From contig CAKQXI010000015.1 of assembly GCA_934281565.1 (NCBI GenBank), positions 1 to 29,579 on the forward strand: a DNA stretch of 29,579 bases, given 5' to 3'. The position numbers and the translations under genes are program-made. Source of the stretch: an uncultured Prevotella sp. GTDB lineage: Bacteria > Bacteroidota > Bacteroidia > Bacteroidales > Bacteroidaceae. Shown here in pieces: positions 26,023-29,579 of the stretch. Below the pieces are notes generated by a model. That model was not told the origin of the DNA. It saw only the letters and a program-made list of their open reading frames with translations, and did not search any database. Numbering within the stretch: the stretch's first letter is position 1; each line of letters opens with the position of its first letter.

Positions 26023-28482
26023 ATGAAGAAATCACTCATATTTATGCTGGCGTTGTTTTGCGGGCTATCAACAAGTGCCCGTGAGCGCCAGCTCTTTGAC
26101 AAAGGTTGGCTTTTCACATTGGCAGATAGTGCTGGTATGCAGGAGAAGAACTATGCCGACTTGGCATGGCGACCTCTCGACTTACCTCACGATTGGGCTA
26201 TCGAGGGCGATTTCTTGCCCACGAACCCAGCAGGTGCCAGTGGTGGAGCCTTGCCTGGTGGGATAGGATGGTATCGTAAGCACTTCACCGTCAATCCCAA
26301 GGAGAAATACGACCGTTATGTCATTGGCTTCGATGGCGTTTATATGAACGCCACCGTTTATCTCAATGGGCATAAGCTCGGCAATCGTCCGTATGGATAT
26401 AGTAGCTTTGAATACGACCTTACACCTTATATAGACAAGGAGGGAGACAATGTCATCGCCGTCAAGGTAGACAATAGCGACCAGCCCAATAGCCGCTGGT
26501 ATAGCGGATGTGGCATCTATCGCCATGTATGGCTTACTAAAACCTCTAATATATACATCAACCAATGGGGACAATATGTCTCCACCACTCCCGACGGCAA
26601 GGTCAAGGTTCGTATCGATTGGCAAGGTCAAGCCCATCCTACATTCCGTAACACGGTATATGATGCCATGGGCAAGGTCGTTGCCTCCAACATGAGCGAC
26701 AAGGCGGAGCAAACGCTCCAAGTGCCAAATCCTATGCTATGGAGCATCGCCACCCCTTATCTCTACACGGTGAAGACAGAGCTGATGGTGGGCAAGAAGA
26801 CAATGGATGCCGTGACGACGACCACAGGCTTTCGCAATGCAAGGTTTGATGCCCAGAAAGGCTTCTTCCTCAATGGCGAGAGCTTGAAGATTAACGGCGT
26901 ATGCGAGCATCACGACTTAGGATGCCTTGGCGCAGCACTCAACGAGGATGCCTTGCACCGCAAGCTGGTCATCTTGCGAGACATGGGTGTGAATGCCATC
27001 AGGTGCAGCCATAACCCACCAGCTCCAGAGTTGTTGGATATGTGCGACTCCATGGGCTTCCTTGTGATGGACGAGAGCTTTGATATGTGGCGTCGCAAGA
27101 AGTCACAAAACGACTATGCACGCTTCTTTGACGAATGGCATCGTCGTGACCTCTCCGACTTAGTGAGGCGCGACCGCAATCATCCAAGCATCATCATGTG
27201 GAGCATCGGCAATGAGGTGCTCGAGCAATGGTCTTCCGTCGATGCCGACACATTAAGTCTGGAGCAAGCCAACTTGATACTCAATGCTGGTCACGATGCC
27301 TCTACGTTAGCCAAGGATGGCGAGTTGAGTGTGAACTCCTTGCTTACCCAGCATCTGGCGGAGATAGTAAAGGAGCATGACCCAGAGAGCGGACGCCCCA
27401 TCACGGCTGGTTGCAACGAGCCAGACCCCAACAACCACCTGTTTAAGAGTGGAGCCATCGACGTGATAGGGTTCAACTATCATCACCAATGGGTCAAGGA
27501 CGTGCCGAAGAACTTCCCTGGCAAGCCATTCATCTTCTCGGAGAGCGTATCAGCGTTGCAAACTCGTGGCTTCTACAAGATGCCAAGCGATAGCGTCGTC
27601 ACGGCACCAAGGGAGTGGTGGCTTCCTTATACCGACCCCTCTTATATGTGCTCGGCTTACGACAATATGCACGCCTCTTGGAGCAGCACCCATGAGGAGA
27701 CATGGGATGTGGTGAAGCACAACGATTTCGTGGGAGGGCAGTTCATCTGGACAGGCTTCGATTATATCGGTGAGCCTACTCCGTATGCCTATCCTGCCCG
27801 AAGCAGCTACTTTGGCATTGTCGACTTGGCAGGTTTCCCCAAGGACAGCTATTATATGTACCAGAGCGAGTGGACCCAGAAAGATGTTCTCCATCTATTC
27901 CCTCATTGGAACTGGATTACAGGGCAAACGATAGATATGTGGTGCTATTACAACCATGCCGATGAAGTGGAGCTATTTGTCAATGGCAAGAGCCAGGGCG
28001 TCCGTAAGAAGAACATCCATGGAGCAGCCAATGAGGGCATGGAGCATGACAAGTCTACCGAGTATCATGTGATGTGGCGTGTCACCTATGAGCCTGGCGA
28101 AGTAAAGGTCATAGCCCGCAAGGACGGCAAGCAAGTGGGCGAGCAGGTCATCAAGACCGCTGGTGCCCCACACCATATTGTCTTGCGCAATACCTATCAA
28201 GGTAACATGACGCATAGTGGCAAGCCCACGACCTTTGTCGAGGTGGATGTAGTGGACAAGGACGGCAATCTCTGTCCGAATGCCGACAACCAGATATATT
28301 TCTCCTTGTCAAGCAAGGATGCCGAGATTATCGGTGTAGACAATGGTTGCCAGACATCCATGGAGCGTTTCAAGGCGAGCAATCGCAAGGCGTTCTTTGG
28401 CAAGTGCCTCGTAGTCTTGAAAGGCAAGGGAACCTTGACGGCTAAAGCCGTTGACCTACAAGAAGCGACATTGAGTTTTTAG
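26023..28482 (+). CDS. GH2 beta-galactosidase-type hydrolase
   Basis: 819 residues with a signal peptide (SLIFMLALFCGLSTSA). An N-terminal sugar-binding domain (LPHDWAIEGDF, GGIGWYRKHF, NSRWYSGCGIYRHVWL), an Ig-like domain, a TIM barrel with acid/base E398 (MWSIGNEVLEQW) and nucleophile E507 (FIFSESVSAL), then DUF4982-like (WNWITGQTIDMWCYYN) and Ig-like C-terminal domains. Most likely an exo-beta-galactosidase in the periplasm. It starts 2 bases after GH31, so the two are co-expressed. In xyloglucan, galactose is linked beta to xylose, so GH2 could uncap side chains before GH31 removes xylose. Confidence 0.88.
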   Translation: MKKSLIFMLALFCGLSTSARERQLFDKGWLFTLADSAGMQEKNYADLAWRPLDLPHDWAIEGDFLPTNPAGASGGALPGGIGWYRKHFTVNPKEKYDRYVIGFDGVYMNATVYLNGHKLGNRPYGYSSFEYDLTPYIDKEGDNVIAVKVDNSDQPNSRWYSGCGIYRHVWLTKTSNIYINQWGQYVSTTPDGKVKVRIDWQGQAHPTFRNTVYDAMGKVVASNMSDKAEQTLQVPNPMLWSIATPYLYTVKTELMVGKKTMDAVTTTTGFRNARFDAQKGFFLNGESLKINGVCEHHDLGCLGAALNEDALHRKLVILRDMGVNAIRCSHNPPAPELLDMCDSMGFLVMDESFDMWRRKKSQNDYARFFDEWHRRDLSDLVRRDRNHPSIIMWSIGNEVLEQWSSVDADTLSLEQANLILNAGHDASTLAKDGELSVNSLLTQHLAEIVKEHDPESGRPITAGCNEPDPNNHLFKSGAIDVIGFNYHHQWVKDVPKNFPGKPFIFSESVSALQTRGFYKMPSDSVVTAPREWWLPYTDPSYMCSAYDNMHASWSSTHEETWDVVKHNDFVGGQFIWTGFDYIGEPTPYAYPARSSYFGIVDLAGFPKDSYYMYQSEWTQKDVLHLFPHWNWITGQTIDMWCYYNHADEVELFVNGKSQGVRKKNIHGAANEGMEHDKSTEYHVMWRVTYEPGEVKVIARKDGKQVGEQVIKTAGAPHHIVLRNTYQGNMTHSGKPTTFVEVDVVDKDGNLCPNADNQIYFSLSSKDAEIIGVDNGCQTSMERFKASNRKAFFGKCLVVLKGKGTLTAKAVDLQEATLSF

Positions 28483-28495
28483 TCATATATTTTCA

Positions 28496-28533
28496 CCCCA
28501 GTTCATAAGACAGCAAGTACTTATGGATTGGGG
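28496..28533 (+). terminator. Terminator after the GH31-GH2 operon
   Basis: CCCCAGTTCATAAG (28496-28509) pairs with CTTATGGATTGGGG (28520-28533), a 14-bp stem with two G-U pairs and a 10-base loop, 13 bases after the GH2 stop. AT-rich sequence follows. Confidence 0.7.
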
Positions 28534-28557
28534 AATTGTATTAAATTAGGGAAATCC

Positions 28558-28590
28558 CTTGTTAATTCCAATTCTTTTTATTACTTTTGC
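28558..28590 (+). promoter_or_regulatory. Promoter of the second fimbrillin unit
   Basis: CTTG (28558-28561) and TACTTTTGC (28582-28590), starts 24 bases apart, the same arrangement as at 4930-4962. The 23-bp repeat array found before the first unit is absent here. Confidence 0.75.
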
Positions 28591-28595
28591 ATCGT

Positions 28596-29004
28596 CATTT
28601 CATGGATTGCTGGCAATGAGTTGCTGGCGTTAATCCGTGATTGGCTCTATTTACAAAGAGTGGTGTTTACTACATTTGCTTCTGACAGGTTGAAACTTAG
28701 GAACTTTCAAACAGCGTTCAGAGGGAGATGACAGTGGATACCTACTATAACGTGTATATATACACGGCACAAGTGTGCCCTTTCGTAAGGAGGGGTATGC
28801 TTTGTGCTATATACTTATATACCCTCGTTGGCGTAGGTGTACCCCTAGACTTCTGTCCTTGACGCTATAGGTTTCCTAAGACCTCAACCTGCAAGGATGT
28901 AATGAAGTTTAAGGACTCCTACGCCAATATCTTTTGAATGGATAAAGCCTATTTTAATAATCATCTGCTTTTGGGAGTTCGGCAGAACATAATAGCTTAA
29001 AGCG
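28596..29004 (+). ncRNA. Long structured 5' leader of the second fimbrillin gene (cis-acting RNA)
   Basis: Homologous throughout to 4968-5375. CATGGATT (28601-28608) pairs with AATCCGTG (28632-28639); the A-U pair of copy 1 is a G-C pair here. CGTGTATATATACACG is a perfect palindrome. TTGGCGTAGG (28828-28837) pairs with CCTACGCCAA (28918-28927), identical in both copies. Inside, ACTTC (28849-28853) and TCCTTG (28856-28861) pair with CAAGGA (28892-28897) and GAAGT (28904-28908), the same architecture built from different bases. A short frame beginning ATGGATAAAGCC stops just before the fimbrillin ATG and is not preserved in copy 1. Confidence 0.65.
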
Positions 29005-29579
29005 ATGGTATACATTAAAAGACGAATTGCAAGTTTTCTTTTAGCATTGACACATTTATCAGTAGTGTCATTATCCCTAATGTCTTGTTCAGAAAGTGAT
29101 GGTATGTCAAGTGTTACGCTCTCTGACAAGAAAATTTCATTCACGGCAACAGAAATAAATGGATGGACACCAAATTCTGGCAGCAGTAGTAATGAAGAAA
29201 CCACTCGTACCATTGGTTCTTATCATCCATTAATCGTAAAGAGCGACTTGGGTAAACCATTGTATCTTCACCCAGTGGAGCAAGTGGGTACTTATTTCTA
29301 TAATGACAAGGACGAGTTGGTTACTCGCTCTGGCGTTCCTCTATCTGAAATCAGCAACCAGAATAGTGTGTCTACCAGAGGAACCAAAGTAACGGAGATT
29401 GGTGATGAAATCTTTGTTAGTGCAGTATCTAAGAAAGATAATACAGAAGCAGAGTTCTTTCCTTTTGAGAAAGCAAAAAGAAGTGGCAATACTTGGCATA
29501 CTTCCAACGATAAGTATTGGGCTACCGATGCTACTTTATCTTTCTATGCTTATGCCCCAACTAACGCCAGTATGCTGTC
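29005..29579 (+). CDS. Second fimbrillin-family lipoprotein, cut by the window end
   Basis: 191 codons are visible from ATG 29005 with no stop. It starts MVYIKRRIASFLLAL with lipobox LMSC (C28, the same position as in the first copy) and SESDG. It is very similar to the first fimbrillin over the whole visible length (KSDLGKPLYLHPVEQVGTYF, VSTRGTKVTEIGDEIFVSA, ATDATLSFYAYAPTNASML). One-codon indels occur in the Ser/Asn-rich stretch after the lipobox. The rest, including any C-terminal lectin-like domain, is outside the window. Confidence 0.85.
   Translation, partial: MVYIKRRIASFLLALTHLSVVSLSLMSCSESDGMSSVTLSDKKISFTATEINGWTPNSGSSSNEETTRTIGSYHPLIVKSDLGKPLYLHPVEQVGTYFYNDKDELVTRSGVPLSEISNQNSVSTRGTKVTEIGDEIFVSAVSKKDNTEAEFFPFEKAKRSGNTWHTSNDKYWATDATLSFYAYAPTNASML

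Overview
The window looks like a piece of a Bacteroidales chromosome, most likely Prevotella/Segatella. The reasons are the Bacteroidetes promoter grammar (TTTG or CTTG, then TAnnTTTGC starting 24 bases further on) at several places, fimbrillin-type surface lipoproteins, a hybrid two-component regulator, a DUF5686 outer-membrane protein and glycoside hydrolases typical of polysaccharide utilisation loci. No rRNA, tRNA, CRISPR array, transposase or phage gene was found.

Layout: (1) 1-4512: the tail of an unknown gene, then a very large fused acyl-CoA dehydratase activase (BadF/HgdC-like) on the minus strand, carrying an in-frame repeat-derived linker. (2) 4513-8030: an 863-bp regulatory region with a 23-bp repeat array folding as nested inverted repeats, a clear promoter and a roughly 408-nt structured leader, all driving a fimbrillin-like lipoprotein of 884 residues. 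(3) 8039-11155, minus strand: a very tight operon running from a short upstream ORF through a small exported protein, an ECF sigma factor, a one-helix anti-sigma-like protein and an exported 141-residue protein to a MATE transporter. (4) 11250-12878: two tiny membrane proteins and a GNAT-like protein. (5) 12950-15463, minus strand: PAP2/Aur1-like protein, CDP-alcohol phosphatidyltransferase, GtrA and PgpA. This gene set matches the Bacteroides inositol-(sphingo)lipid cluster, but inositol-phosphate synthase is not in front of it. (6) 15574-28533: DUF5686 barrel, LuxR-type response regulator, hybrid two-component system, GH31 and GH2. The last three form a small glycan-utilisation unit without SusC/SusD. 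(7) 28558-29579: a second promoter, leader and fimbrillin gene homologous to region 2 and cut by the window end.

The strongest unexplained signal is the pair of leaders about 23.63 kb apart. They share promoter, length, several hairpins and a long-range 10-bp helix. Several helices are kept by different bases in the two copies, which points to a selected RNA structure controlling a paralogous adhesin family. Other points worth attention are the nested repeat array, the repeat inside the activase gene, the sigma-factor/MATE operon with a 19-codon upstream ORF and a probable -1 frameshift, and the inositol-lipid cluster without its expected first gene.
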